Shown here: positions 1 through 8,102 of the stretch, piece after piece
Layout of the letters: each line of letters begins with the position of its first letter
How positions within the stretch are numbered: the first letter of the stretch is position 1
NCBI GenBank assembly: GCA_947475125.1
Contig: CANJMX010000023.1
Location: 1-15,260, forward strand
Direction: 5' to 3'
Length of the DNA: 15,260 nt
DNA from: Actinomycetota bacterium
GTDB taxonomy: Bacteria > Actinomycetota > Thermoleophilia > Miltoncostaeales > Miltoncostaeaceae
Program-made: the position numbers and the translations under genes
The notes under the pieces: model-generated
Told to the model about the DNA's origin: nothing
What the model saw: the letters and a program-made list of their open reading frames with translations, nothing else
Database searches by the model: none

Positions 1-30
1 TCGGAGGACGCAGGAGCCGGGGAGGAGTAG
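1..30 (+). CDS. 3' end of upstream gene, probably ribosomal protein L25 (partial)
   Basis: An open frame enters from the left edge and stops at TAG 28-30. The nine visible residues read SEDAGAGEE. A short acidic, alanine/glycine-rich tail is what the C-terminus of the long (CTC/TL5-type) form of ribosomal protein L25 usually looks like, and rplY commonly lies directly before pth. The identification rests on this tail and on the neighbour only, so it is tentative. The pth ribosome binding site lies inside these last codons, which suggests translational coupling. Confidence 0.4.
   Translation, partial: SEDAGAGEE
21..27 (+). promoter_or_regulatory. Ribosome binding site of pth
   Basis: GGAGGAG lies 9 nt before the GTG at 37. 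It supports that start codon and overlaps the end of the preceding frame. Confidence 0.7.
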
Positions 31-36
31 CGGCCA

Positions 37-741
37 GTGGCGGACGCGGCAGCCGATGCGCCGCCGGTCCGCCTGGTGGTCGGCCTGGGGAATCCGGGCG
101 CGAAGTACGCGCGCACCCGCCACAATGCGGGTCAGCGCGTGGTGCAGGAGCTGGCGCTCCGCCTCGACGCAGGACGGTTCGCCATGCGCTACGCGGGGCA
201 TTACGCAGAGGCCCGTGGACCGTCCGGCCCTGTGGCCCTGCTGATCCCCGCCACGTACATGAATGACTCCGGTTCATCGGTGGGCCCGGCCGCGGGCACG
301 CTTCATGCCACTGCCGGGCAGGTGCTGGTGGTGCACGACGACATCGATGTGCCATTCGGCGAGGTGCGCGGCAAGCGCGGCGGTGGACACGGCGGCCACA
401 ATGGGCTGCGATCGATCATCTCGGCGCTCGGCAGTTCCGACTTCCTGCGCATTCGCGTGGGTGTGGGTCGCGCGCCCGCCGCATTCCGCGGTGACGAAGC
501 GGCATGGGTGCTTGCCGCATTCGACGAGCCGGTGGCAGATGTGCGCACGCTCATCGGGGCCGGCCTCACCATGACCGAGGCCGTACTGGCTGACGGCATC
601 GACGAGGCCATCTCCCGGTTTCATGCACGACCGGCGGGTGAGCGTGCCCGGGCGCGCACCGAGCGCCGTCGGGCCGATGCACCAGACGACGCGGATCCCA
701 TCGCCACCGATGCGGACGAGCCCGGGCCGGACTCCGTATGA
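37..741 (+). CDS. pth: Peptidyl-tRNA hydrolase
   Basis: Cytosolic esterase that cleaves peptidyl-tRNA released by stalled or aborted ribosomes, recycling the tRNA. The family signatures are all present: GLGNPG at residues 16-21 followed by TRHN (27-30) with the catalytic histidine H29; PATYMNDSG (71-79) with N76; HDD (100-102) with the catalytic aspartate D101; and GGGHGGHNGL (115-124) with N122. These match the active-site His, Asp and two Asn of the E. coli enzyme. The protein is 234 aa against about 190 for the family. The excess is a short N-terminal lead of about 10 residues and a charged tail after roughly residue 200, first arginine-rich and then aspartate-rich, which is probably disordered. 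The GTG start is supported by a GGAGGAG box. Its stop overlaps the mfd start (ATGA), so the two are very likely cotranscribed and translationally coupled. Confidence 0.96.
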   Translation: MADAAADAPPVRLVVGLGNPGAKYARTRHNAGQRVVQELALRLDAGRFAMRYAGHYAEARGPSGPVALLIPATYMNDSGSSVGPAAGTLHATAGQVLVVHDDIDVPFGEVRGKRGGGHGGHNGLRSIISALGSSDFLRIRVGVGRAPAAFRGDEAAWVLAAFDEPVADVRTLIGAGLTMTEAVLADGIDEAISRFHARPAGERARARTERRRADAPDDADPIATDADEPGPDSV

Positions 742-3700
742 GCACGCCCCCGCTCGACCAACTGGTGCTCGCGTCTGGCCCGGTGGGAGAAGCGGCCGAT
801 CGTCTGCTCGCGGGGCACACCGCCGGCCACCTGTCGCTCGGCCGCCCGGCATGGGCTGTGGTGCTGGCCGCCGTTGCGCGGCGCTGTGGCCAGCCGCTCC
901 TGGTGGTACCGGCACGCGACGAGGAGGCCCGCGACCTCGTGACCGACCTTGAGGCCCTGCTCGGGCCTCTGGCCGTTGCGCTGTGGCCATCGCGGGGCGC
1001 CGTCTCGGGAGGCGCGGTGGGTATCTCCCCGCACCTGGTCGGCCTGCGCGCACGTGCGCTCGGCGTGCTCGGTGCGCCTGGCCGGGTGGTGGTGGCCAGC
1101 ACCCCCGCGCTCATGGAGCGGGTACCCGCACGTGATGTCCGCGCCGATGAGGTGGTGCTGGAGCCCGGCATGCGTATCGACATGGATGCCTTGGTCGACC
1201 GCCTTGCCGGGATGGGATACGAGCGCGTACCCCAGGTGGAGGAGCGGGGAGAGATGGCCGTGCGGGGTGGTCTGCTCGACGTCTATCCCTCTACCGCTGA
1301 CGGTCCGGTGCGCGTCGACTGGTTCGGTGACGAGGTGGAGTCGCTGCGCGCGTTCTCGCCATTTACCCAGAAGACCATCCGGCCGCTCACACGGGTTGGG
1401 ATCTGGACGGCTGCCGAGCCCCGCGACGTACCGCTCGTTGACCCGCTCGTCGATCCCGGCATCGCCGGCGCACGCGTGGTGCGCCTGCAGCCGGCTGACT
1501 ATGAGGGTGCACTCCGTGAGGCCCTCGAGCGGCTGGAGGATGAGGCCGCGGCTGGTGCCCTGGACGATCCGGCCATGCTCATCTCGCGCCTTGACGACCT
1601 GGCAGTGCTCGATCTGCGCGTGCCGTCAGGCACTGAGACCCCGGCATTCGACGTGCGTGAGGCGCGATTTGCCACCCGGGGTATGGCCGAGGCCGAGTCC
1701 GAGATGGCCCGCCTGTCATCCGATCGCCAGCGGCTGGTGGTGTGCTTCGCCCGGCGTGGAGACATGGAGCGCACGCAGCACCTCGTGACCCGGGTGGCCC
1801 CGGTGATCATGGATGCCGACGGCGGGGTGCCGCCGGAGGGCTCGGTGGCATTTACCCACCTCGACCTCCGCACGGGATTCGTGTCGCGCGACCTGGGTCT
1901 GTCCGTGGTGCCCGACGGCGCGCTCATCCGCCGCCGCCGACCGGGGGCCCGCGCCCCGCTCACCGCTGGCCGCCGCATCGCATCATTCCTGGACCTCAAG
2001 GTGGGCGACTACGTCGTGCACGAGGATCAGGGCATCGGCCGGCTCGAGGGCTTCGAGACCCGCACCGTGGCCAACGTCACACGCGATTACCTGGCGCTCG
2101 TGTTCGCCGGCGACGACCGCCTGTACGTCCCTCACGACCACCTCGAGAAGGTGTCGCGCTACGTCGGAGCCGACGGCAGCGCACCCGCGCTGTCGAAGTT
2201 GGGCGGCAAGTCCTGGAGCACCATGAAGGCCCGCGCCCGTGCGGCGGTACGTGAGCTGGCGGGTGAGCTCATCTCGCTGTACGAGGCACGGGGGCGAACA
2301 GAGGGCTTCGCATTTCCACCAGATGACGATCTCACCCGCGAACTCGAGCGACGCTTCATCCATCAGGAAACGCCTGATCAGCAGCGGGCGATCGACGAAG
2401 TGACCGAGGACATGGAGCGGCCGTCGCCCATGGACCGGCTGGTGTGCGGCGACGTGGGGTTCGGCAAGACCGAGGTCGCCATGCGCGCGGCATTCAAGGC
2501 GGCGGCCGGTGGCAAGCAGGTGCTCGTGCTGGTGCCCACCACCATCCTTGCCCAGCAGCACCTGGCCACCTTCCGCGAGCGCTTTGCCGAACTGCCCGTG
2601 AGCGTTGACATGGTGAACCGCTTCCGAAGCGCAGCCGAGGTCAAGGCGGTGCTTGCGCGCTTCAAGTCGGGCGAGCTCGACATCCTCATCGGTACCCACC
2701 GGGTGCTGTCCATGGATGTGCAGCCCAAGGACCTCGGTCTGGTCATCGTGGACGAGGAGCAGCGGTTCGGGGTGTCGCAGAAGGAGGCGCTGCGGCAACT
2801 CCGGCTCAAGGTTGACGTGCTCGCGCTCAGTGCCACCCCCATCCCGCGCACCCTGCAGATGTCGATGTCGGGGCTGCGTGACATCAGCGTGATCGAAACG
2901 CCACCCGCCGGCCGACGCCCCATCGCCACGCACGTGGGCGAGTTCGACGAACAGGTGGTCATCCCCGCGCTCACGCGCGAGGTGGAGCGCGGTGGGCAGT
3001 CGTTCTATCTGCACAATCGCGTGGAGACCATCGAAGAGGCCGCTGAGCGCGTGCGCGAAATGGTGCCGGGCCTCCGCGTGCTGGTGGGCCACGGCCAGAT
3101 GCACGAGTCGGCCCTCGAAGACGTGATGATGGCGTTCGTGCGGGGCGAGGCCGATGTGCTGGTGGCCACCAGCATCATCGAGTCGGGTATCGACATCCCC
3201 CGGGCCAACACGCTCATCGTGGACCGGGCCGACCTGCTCGGGCTGAGCCAGCTGTACCAGATCCGTGGACGGGTGGGACGAAGCGATGTGACCGCCCACG
3301 CCTATCTCTTCTACCCCGACACCGCGTCGGTGACGCGTGAGGCGGCCGCACGCCTGCGGGCCGTGGCCGACTACACCGAGTTGGGCAGTGGCCTTCGAAT
3401 CGCCATGCGCGACCTCGAGATCCGTGGGGCAGGCAACCTGCTGGGCGACGAGCAGAGTGGTCACGTGGCCGCCGTGGGCTTTGAGATGTACGTCGAGATG
3501 CTGCAGGAGGCCATCGCGGCTGGCCGGGGCGACCCGCCGCCCGAGGAAGAGGTGCGTGTGGAGATCCCGGTCTCGGCGTACATCCCGGCCGACTACGTGC
3601 CGCTTGAGGCCGCCAAGATCGATCTGCACCGCCGCATCGCGCTCGCACCCGATGCCGAGGCGCTCCACCGCATCACCTCAGAGATCGAGGACCGGTTCGG

Positions 3701-3986
3701 CGAGTTGCCGCAGCCGGTCCATGCCCTCGTACGCGTACAAGGTCTGCGCCTGCGCATGCGCTCGATTGGCGCACGACAGGCAGTGGCCCGGGCGGGACGT
3801 GTGGTCATCGGGCCGGTCACGCTCGACTCAGTGGGCATGCGGGCGCTCCGCGACGGGGTGGAGGGCGCGCTGTACTCCACCACCGACAACCTCATCAGCA
3901 TTCCATCGGGATCCGACCCGTCTGCGCGCATCGATGCCGCCATCGCCGCCCTCGACGCCATCGCAACGCCGGTGACTGCGCCGTGA
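738..3986 (+). CDS. mfd: Transcription-repair coupling factor (Mfd, SF2 translocase)
   Basis: ATP-dependent DNA translocase that displaces RNA polymerase stalled at lesions and recruits UvrA for nucleotide excision repair. The protein is 1082 aa, normal for the family. Order of parts: N-terminal UvrB-homology region (about 1-330), linker, RNA-polymerase interaction domain of CarD/RID type (about 415-480, with VGDYVVHEDQGIG starting at residue 422), RecA-like motor domains (about 530-890) and the C-terminal TRCF domain (about 940-1060). Motor motifs are intact: Walker A GDVGFGKT at 571-578, the DEEQ box at 672-675, SATP at 698-701, and motif VI QIRGRVGR at 841-848. It starts within the pth stop (ATGA) and its own stop overlaps the next start (GTGA), so it sits in the middle of a compact operon. 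Nothing suggests loss of function. Confidence 0.97.
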   Translation: MSTPPLDQLVLASGPVGEAADRLLAGHTAGHLSLGRPAWAVVLAAVARRCGQPLLVVPARDEEARDLVTDLEALLGPLAVALWPSRGAVSGGAVGISPHLVGLRARALGVLGAPGRVVVASTPALMERVPARDVRADEVVLEPGMRIDMDALVDRLAGMGYERVPQVEERGEMAVRGGLLDVYPSTADGPVRVDWFGDEVESLRAFSPFTQKTIRPLTRVGIWTAAEPRDVPLVDPLVDPGIAGARVVRLQPADYEGALREALERLEDEAAAGALDDPAMLISRLDDLAVLDLRVPSGTETPAFDVREARFATRGMAEAESEMARLSSDRQRLVVCFARRGDMERTQHLVTRVAPVIMDADGGVPPEGSVAFTHLDLRTGFVSRDLGLSVVPDGALIRRRRPGARAPLTAGRRIASFLDLKVGDYVVHEDQGIGRLEGFETRTVANVTRDYLALVFAGDDRLYVPHDHLEKVSRYVGADGSAPALSKLGGKSWSTMKARARAAVRELAGELISLYEARGRTEGFAFPPDDDLTRELERRFIHQETPDQQRAIDEVTEDMERPSPMDRLVCGDVGFGKTEVAMRAAFKAAAGGKQVLVLVPTTILAQQHLATFRERFAELPVSVDMVNRFRSAAEVKAVLARFKSGELDILIGTHRVLSMDVQPKDLGLVIVDEEQRFGVSQKEALRQLRLKVDVLALSATPIPRTLQMSMSGLRDISVIETPPAGRRPIATHVGEFDEQVVIPALTREVERGGQSFYLHNRVETIEEAAERVREMVPGLRVLVGHGQMHESALEDVMMAFVRGEADVLVATSIIESGIDIPRANTLIVDRADLLGLSQLYQIRGRVGRSDVTAHAYLFYPDTASVTREAAARLRAVADYTELGSGLRIAMRDLEIRGAGNLLGDEQSGHVAAVGFEMYVEMLQEAIAAGRGDPPPEEEVRVEIPVSAYIPADYVPLEAAKIDLHRRIALAPDAEALHRITSEIEDRFGELPQPVHALVRVQGLRLRMRSIGARQAVARAGRVVIGPVTLDSVGMRALRDGVEGALYSTTDNLISIPSGSDPSARIDAAIAALDAIATPVTAP

Positions 3987-4597
3987 TCTATCTCGTGCTG
4001 GGCGCAATCGCGGCGGGATTCGCCCTTATCCCGCTGCCGATCTTCCCGTCGTGGATCGTGGTGGCGTACATGGTGGTGGAGTACAAACTCTCGATCCCCC
4101 TCGCCATCGTCGCCGGCGCACTCGGCACCACGGTCGGCCGCGTGGGCCTGGTGGCCATCTCGAGGGTCGCCGGCGAGCGGATGCTCGGCCGATGGTCACG
4201 CGGCAACCTTGAGTACCTGCACGGCCGTCTCGAAAGCGCGGCGGGCGACCTGGGCGTGGCCGTGCTGCTGGCGGCATCCCCGCCACCGGCCGGTGTGCTG
4301 TTCATCGTGGCCGGCCTCGTGCGCGTGAAGTTGTGGCTCGTGGCCGCATCGGTCTTTGTGGGGCGCCTCATCGGGTACGCCATCAGCGTCGGCGGTGGCA
4401 GCCTGGCGGCGACGGCACTCGCAGATCAGCTGCGCGGCCTCATCGGCCCGTGGTCGGTGGTGGTGGCAGTGGCCATCGTGGTGGGTGTGCTGCTGATAGT
4501 CCTGCGGATCGACTACCGGGTACTGATCGAGGATCACCGTCTCAGGTTCCACCGCGGCCGTCGCGGCAGGGGTGACGACATGCCCGGGGGCGCCTGA
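3983..4597 (+). CDS. Multi-pass membrane protein, DedA/VTT-like
   Basis: The 204-aa protein has long hydrophobic stretches at about residues 2-24, 35-58, 88-112, 114-140 and 148-172, separated by short loops, and ends in an arginine-rich cytoplasmic tail. The layout, together with the PPPAGVLFIVAGLVRV segment near residue 95, resembles VTT/DedA-type membrane proteins (proposed lipid scramblases or undecaprenyl-phosphate flippases). The classical DedA signature is not clear, so the family call is moderate and no substrate is claimed. The GTG start overlaps the mfd stop as GTGA, making it the last gene of the pth-mfd operon. A new promoter for the next gene begins at its stop codon. Confidence 0.5.
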   Translation: MIYLVLGAIAAGFALIPLPIFPSWIVVAYMVVEYKLSIPLAIVAGALGTTVGRVGLVAISRVAGERMLGRWSRGNLEYLHGRLESAAGDLGVAVLLAASPPPAGVLFIVAGLVRVKLWLVAASVFVGRLIGYAISVGGGSLAATALADQLRGLIGPWSVVVAVAIVVGVLLIVLRIDYRVLIEDHRLRFHRGRRGRGDDMPGGA

Positions 4598-4621
4598 CCG
4601 GCGCTCGACCGCTGGTACAGT
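4594..4621 (+). promoter_or_regulatory. Promoter of the foldase gene, leaderless type
   Basis: A -35-like CTGACC (4594-4599), a 16-nt spacer and a -10 box TACAGT (4616-4621) end 8 nt before the GTG start at 4630. No purine-rich ribosome binding site lies in between. The spacing puts the expected transcription start at or next to the start codon, implying a leaderless mRNA. Confidence 0.55.
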
Positions 4622-4629
4622 TCCGCCCC

Positions 4630-5622
4630 GTGCCGACCCACTTTCGCCCCGCAATCGCCGCGCTCGCGGCCGGCGTCGCTCTGGCAGCGATCGCCCTGAC
4701 CGGATGCGGAGGCGTCGCCGATGGCGGCGTCGCCCAGGTGGGTGATCAGGTCATCCCGAAGTCCGAACTCGATCAGGCGCTCTCGCAGCAGAAGTCCGCA
4801 GCCGAGCAGCAGAAGCAGACGTTCCCTGCAGAGGGAACCGACGAGTACGCAGCCCTTGCGCAGACCGCGCTTGCGTCGCTGGTATTCCAGCGCATCGTGG
4901 ACCAGGAGGCGGAGAAGTGCGGCAAGCCCTGCATGCCGACCGCTGCGCAGTTGAAGGCCGAGACCAAGAAGATCATCACAACGAACTTCAGCGGCAGCCA
5001 GAAGCAGTTCGATGACTTCCTCAAGAAGGCCAACCTCACCAGGGCCGACGTCACGCGCATCATTCGCACCAATCTCGAACAGCCCAAGCTGGTCGCCCGG
5101 GTGACCAAGGGCATCACGTTTACCCCGGCCCAGGCGCTGGCCTACTGCAAGGCACACCCGCAGGAGTTCAAGCAGGCGGCCAGTCGCGAGGCCTCGCACA
5201 TTCTGGTGAAGACCAAGGCCGAAGCCGACCGCATCAGTGCGATGGTCAACTCGTCCAACTTCGCCGCGCTCGCCAAGCAGTACTCCACAGACCCCGGCTC
5301 AAAGAATCAGGGCGGAAGCCTTGGTGCCATCGCGAAGGGCGCGCTCGTCCCCGAGTTCGAGAAGGTCGCCTTCGCGCTCGGCGACGGCCAGATCTCCGCA
5401 CCGGTGCAGACACAGTTCGGGTGGCACATCATCACCGCCTCGGTGACGCCCGCCCGTGACATCCCGTGTGCCGAGGCCCAGACGAACATCATCACCCAGC
5501 AGTTGCAGATCAAGAAGAGCACCGCAGAGGCGAAGTGGCGCACCAAGCTCCTCAAGGAGTGGGACTCGCGCATCGTGTACTCCGATGAATCGCTGAAGCC
5601 CGTCAGCACCACGGGCGGATAG
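4630..5622 (+). CDS. Lipoprotein peptidyl-prolyl isomerase/foldase, SurA/PrsA-like
   Basis: Extracytoplasmic chaperone expected to help secreted proteins fold outside the membrane by catalysing proline isomerisation. The N-terminus is a lipoprotein signal: a hydrophobic stretch of alanine and leucine, then the lipobox LTGC with C26 as the lipidated residue. A SurA-N-like helical region follows (about 30-175). A parvulin (PpiC) domain spans about 185-275, with ASHILV at 188-193, QGGSLG at 227-232 and FGWHII at 263-268, all hallmarks of parvulins. The tail is lysine-rich and helical. Four cysteines after the lipobox (including C97 and C101 in a CxxxC pair) could form disulfides outside the cell. 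The length, 330 aa, is usual for PrsA/SurA-like lipoproteins. The start is GTG with no ribosome binding site and with a -10 box just upstream. The next gene starts 4 nt after the stop, so mazG is cotranscribed. Confidence 0.9.
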   Translation: MPTHFRPAIAALAAGVALAAIALTGCGGVADGGVAQVGDQVIPKSELDQALSQQKSAAEQQKQTFPAEGTDEYAALAQTALASLVFQRIVDQEAEKCGKPCMPTAAQLKAETKKIITTNFSGSQKQFDDFLKKANLTRADVTRIIRTNLEQPKLVARVTKGITFTPAQALAYCKAHPQEFKQAASREASHILVKTKAEADRISAMVNSSNFAALAKQYSTDPGSKNQGGSLGAIAKGALVPEFEKVAFALGDGQISAPVQTQFGWHIITASVTPARDIPCAEAQTNIITQQLQIKKSTAEAKWRTKLLKEWDSRIVYSDESLKPVSTTGG

Positions 5623-5626
5623 CAAC

Positions 5627-6649
5627 GTGATCCGGGTCATCGCCCTCGGCCCGGGCGATCCCGACTCCGTGCCCTCGGTTGCGCTGGATGCCATCCGTGA
5701 TCTCTCGGGCGCGGTCTTCTCTGCGCCCCTTGACCCGGCCGTCGAGGGGCTGATCGGTGTCGTGGGGGCGCCCCTGCCCGACGACATCCTCATGCTGCCC
5801 GCCGAGTGCACCGTGATCGCGCCCGACCCGATGGCCCATGCGATCGCCGCGGCATACCCCACGGCACACACCGTGCCGGCTCGCGACATCCTGCGAGCCC
5901 GCGCCATCGGCACCCGTGTGGCCGAGCTCGCCGTCGTGGCATCGCGCCTCCGGGCTGAGTGCCCGTGGGACCGGGTGCAGACCGCGGCCACCATCGTGCC
6001 CCACACCGTGGAGGAGGCGTTCGAGGTCGCCGAGGCCGTGGCCGATGGCGACCCCGCGCATCAGGCCGACGAGATCGGCGACCTGCTGTTCCAGTCGGTA
6101 TTCCTCGCAGCCCTGCTTGAGGAGGATGGCCATGCCGACCTGGCCACGGTCGCCCGGGGGCAGGCCGACAAGCTCATCAGTCGCCACCCCCATGTGTACG
6201 GCGACCAGGCGGCCGCCGATGCCGGTGCGGTGGTGGATATCTGGGAGCAGCGCAAGCGGGCTGAGCGACCCGACGAGGGCATCTTCCACGAGTTACCGCC
6301 TGGGCTCCCTGCGCTGGCCTATGCGGCCAAGGCCCAGAAGCGTGCCGCAAGTGTCGGATTTGCATTCCCCGACGTGGGTGCCGCCCTCGATAAGTTGGAC
6401 GAGGAGGTGGGGGAGGTGCGCGCCGACCCCTCCCAGCATGAGGTGGGTGACGTCATCTTCGCCGCGGTCGCCGTGGCCCGCGCCGCGGGAGTTGACCCGG
6501 AGATCGCCGTGCGCGCCGCCGCCGCCCGGTTCCGCGAGCGGGTGGAGGGTGCCGCCGCCCTCGCACAGGTTGCCGGGGACGATTTCGAGGCGCTGGATGC
6601 CGACGCACAACTTCAGTGGTACCTGCGATACCGCCAGCAGCACGACTGA
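5627..6649 (+). CDS. mazG: MazG nucleoside triphosphate pyrophosphohydrolase with shortened methylase-like N-terminus
   Basis: Hydrolyses (d)NTPs to NMP and pyrophosphate, a housekeeping role against non-canonical or excess nucleotides. Two MazG helical domains are visible. The first follows RAECPWD (109-115) and has EEAFE at 129-133 and EIGD at 149-152. The second has EEVGE at 259-263 and EVGD at 272-275. Both keep the acidic EExxE...ExxD metal-binding pattern. The first ~105 residues begin with IALGPGDPDSV, the glycine-rich opening of tetrapyrrole (corrin/porphyrin) methylases found in YabN-type fusions. A full methylase domain needs about 220 residues, so this half is reduced and probably inactive. 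The GTG start lies 4 nt after the foldase stop without a strong ribosome binding site, suggesting coupling. The following enolase gene has its own promoter. Confidence 0.92.
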   Translation: MIRVIALGPGDPDSVPSVALDAIRDLSGAVFSAPLDPAVEGLIGVVGAPLPDDILMLPAECTVIAPDPMAHAIAAAYPTAHTVPARDILRARAIGTRVAELAVVASRLRAECPWDRVQTAATIVPHTVEEAFEVAEAVADGDPAHQADEIGDLLFQSVFLAALLEEDGHADLATVARGQADKLISRHPHVYGDQAAADAGAVVDIWEQRKRAERPDEGIFHELPPGLPALAYAAKAQKRAASVGFAFPDVGAALDKLDEEVGEVRADPSQHEVGDVIFAAVAVARAAGVDPEIAVRAAAARFRERVEGAAALAQVAGDDFEALDADAQLQWYLRYRQQHD

Positions 6650-6675
6650 CGCAGACCGCAGCCGCCCCGCGCCGG

Positions 6676-6681
6676 TAGGCT
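6676..6681 (+). promoter_or_regulatory. -10 box of the enolase promoter
   Basis: TAGGCT preceded by GG gives the GGTAGGCT form seen at other promoters here. A start of transcription about 7 nt downstream would leave a leader of roughly 29 nt before the ATG at 6717. No good -35 hexamer is seen at 16-18 nt upstream. Confidence 0.45.
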
Positions 6682-6706
6682 CGTCGGGTCATCTTCACCT
6701 CGAAGC

Positions 6707-6712
6707 GGAAGG
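6707..6712 (+). promoter_or_regulatory. Ribosome binding site of eno
   Basis: GGAAGG sits 4 nt before ATG 6717. It decides the start, because the same reading frame stays open far upstream through mazG. Confidence 0.6.
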
Positions 6713-6716
6713 TCCA

Positions 6717-7997
6717 ATGTCCGAGATCACTCGCGTCCATGCCCGGCAGATCCTCGATTCCCGTGGTCAGCCGACCATCGAGGTCGAGGTGGAGCTTGCG
6801 AGCGGTGCAATCGGCATCGCAGCCGTCCCGTCGGGGGCCAGCACGGGCATGCATGAGGCCGTTGAGCTGCGTGACGGCGAGGCGTCGGCCTACGGCGGCA
6901 AGAGCGTGCTGAAGGCCGTGGCCAATGTGGAGGACGAGTTGTTCGCCGCGCTGGTGGGCCTGGATGCCGAGGACCAGTCGACGGTTGACCGCACCATGAC
7001 CCAGTTGGACGGAACCCCCAACAAGGGCCGCCTGGGCGCCAACGCCATTCTCGGGTGCTCGCTCGCCGTGGCCCAGGCCGCTGCAGCCGACGCCGGGCTC
7101 CCCCTGTACCGGTACATCGGCGGGGCCCGCGCCCACCGCATGCCGGTGCCGCTCATGAACATCCTCAACGGTGGCATGCACGCCGATAACTCGGTGGACT
7201 TCCAGGAGTTCATGGTGTGCCCGGTCGGTGCACGCACCTTTGCCGAGGCGCTCCGCATGGGCTCTGAGGTGTACCAGGCGCTCAAGATCGTGCTGCGCGA
7301 CCGCGGCCTTGTCACGGGCGTGGGCGACGAGGGCGGGTTCGCCCCCGACCTTCCGAGCAACCGTGCCGCCCTCGACGTGGTGATGGAGGCCATCGTGGCT
7401 GCTGGCTACCGCCCGGGCGAGGATGTGTCCATCGCGCTCGACCCGGCCACCACCGAACTGTGGAAGGACGGTGCGTACCACCTGGCCGGTGAGGGCCGCG
7501 TGCTGACCTCCGCCGAGATGTCCGATTACTGGGGCGACCTCTGCGACTCCTTCCCCATTGTGTCCATCGAGGACGGCATGGCCGAGGACGACTGGGATGG
7601 CTGGAAGTTGCTCACCGATCGGGTGGGCGACACCGTGCAGCTGGTGGGCGACGACCTGTTCGTCACCAACACCGCGCGCCTGCAGATGGGCATCGACCGC
7701 GGGGTGGCCAATGCCATTCTCATCAAGGTCAACCAGATCGGCACGCTGTCGGAGACCCTTGCCGCCATCGAACTGGCATCGCGCCACGGCTACCGATCCA
7801 TCATCTCCCACCGCTCCGGTGAGACTGAGGACACCTTCATCGCCGACCTCGCAGTGGCGACCGGCGCCGGCCAGATCAAGACCGGCGCGCCAGCCCGTGG
7901 GGAGCGAACCGCGAAGTACAACCAGCTGCTCCGTATTGAGGAACGCCTCGGGCCCGCAGCGGCCTATCCCGGACCGTCGGCGTTCTCGCACCACTGA
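6717..7997 (+). CDS. eno: Enolase (phosphopyruvate hydratase)
   Basis: Converts 2-phosphoglycerate to phosphoenolpyruvate in glycolysis; cytosolic, usually a dimer or octamer needing Mg2+. The 426-aa length is normal. Visible signatures: ARQILDSRGQPT near the N-terminus, PSGASTG in the mobile substrate loop, GDEGGF at 203-208 with the catalytic acid E205, SIEDGMAEDDWDGW and LVGDDLF contributing metal ligands, ILIKVNQIGT with catalytic base K337, SHRSGET, and QIKTGAPARGERTAKYNQLLRIEE at the end. All active-site residues expected for the family appear intact. The frame remains open upstream into mazG, but the GGAAGG ribosome binding site and the typical N-terminal MSEITRVHARQILDSRG place the start at 6717. 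A stem-loop follows the stop, separating it from the ftsB-like gene. Confidence 0.98.
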   Translation: MSEITRVHARQILDSRGQPTIEVEVELASGAIGIAAVPSGASTGMHEAVELRDGEASAYGGKSVLKAVANVEDELFAALVGLDAEDQSTVDRTMTQLDGTPNKGRLGANAILGCSLAVAQAAAADAGLPLYRYIGGARAHRMPVPLMNILNGGMHADNSVDFQEFMVCPVGARTFAEALRMGSEVYQALKIVLRDRGLVTGVGDEGGFAPDLPSNRAALDVVMEAIVAAGYRPGEDVSIALDPATTELWKDGAYHLAGEGRVLTSAEMSDYWGDLCDSFPIVSIEDGMAEDDWDGWKLLTDRVGDTVQLVGDDLFVTNTARLQMGIDRGVANAILIKVNQIGTLSETLAAIELASRHGYRSIISHRSGETEDTFIADLAVATGAGQIKTGAPARGERTAKYNQLLRIEERLGPAAAYPGPSAFSHH

Positions 7998-8005
7998 TCA
8001 TCCGC

Positions 8006-8025
8006 TCCCGCGTGATGGCGTGGGA
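8006..8025 (+). terminator. Stem-loop after eno (terminator or processing hairpin)
   Basis: TCCCGCG (8006-8012), a 6-nt loop and CGTGGGA (8019-8025) form a 7-bp stem with one G-U pair, starting 8 nt after the enolase stop. No run of T follows, so a classical intrinsic terminator is not proven. It could also stabilise the eno mRNA end. Confidence 0.35.
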
Positions 8026-8034
8026 AGGAGCCCG

Positions 8035-8046
8035 GCCACCGGTGGC
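8035..8046. repeat. 12-bp perfect palindrome upstream of the ftsB-like gene
   Basis: GCCACCGGTGGC reads identically on both strands. It lies between the post-eno hairpin and the first codons of the ftsB-like gene, where an operator could sit. In DNA this GC-rich such a palindrome can also arise by chance. Confidence 0.3.
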
Positions 8047-8102
8047 GTACCCCATATGCGACGGGGTCCACCGGGGGCCCCTCCGTACGCGGGGATGGGG
8101 CG

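Noticed and set aside
1983..3668. Long minus-strand open frame (about 560 codons) opposite mfd
   Set aside because: It is antisense to an intact, motif-complete Mfd, and its translation is histidine-rich with no recognisable domain, as expected for a shadow frame in GC-rich DNA.
5838..6716. In-frame extension of enolase far upstream
   Set aside because: The extension is the alternative frame of mazG. Enolase has its own promoter, ribosome binding site and conserved N-terminus at 6717.
6453..7994. Long minus-strand open frame (about 510 codons) opposite eno and the mazG end
   Set aside because: It covers a complete enolase on the other strand, has no ribosome binding site or domain, and is explained by codon bias.
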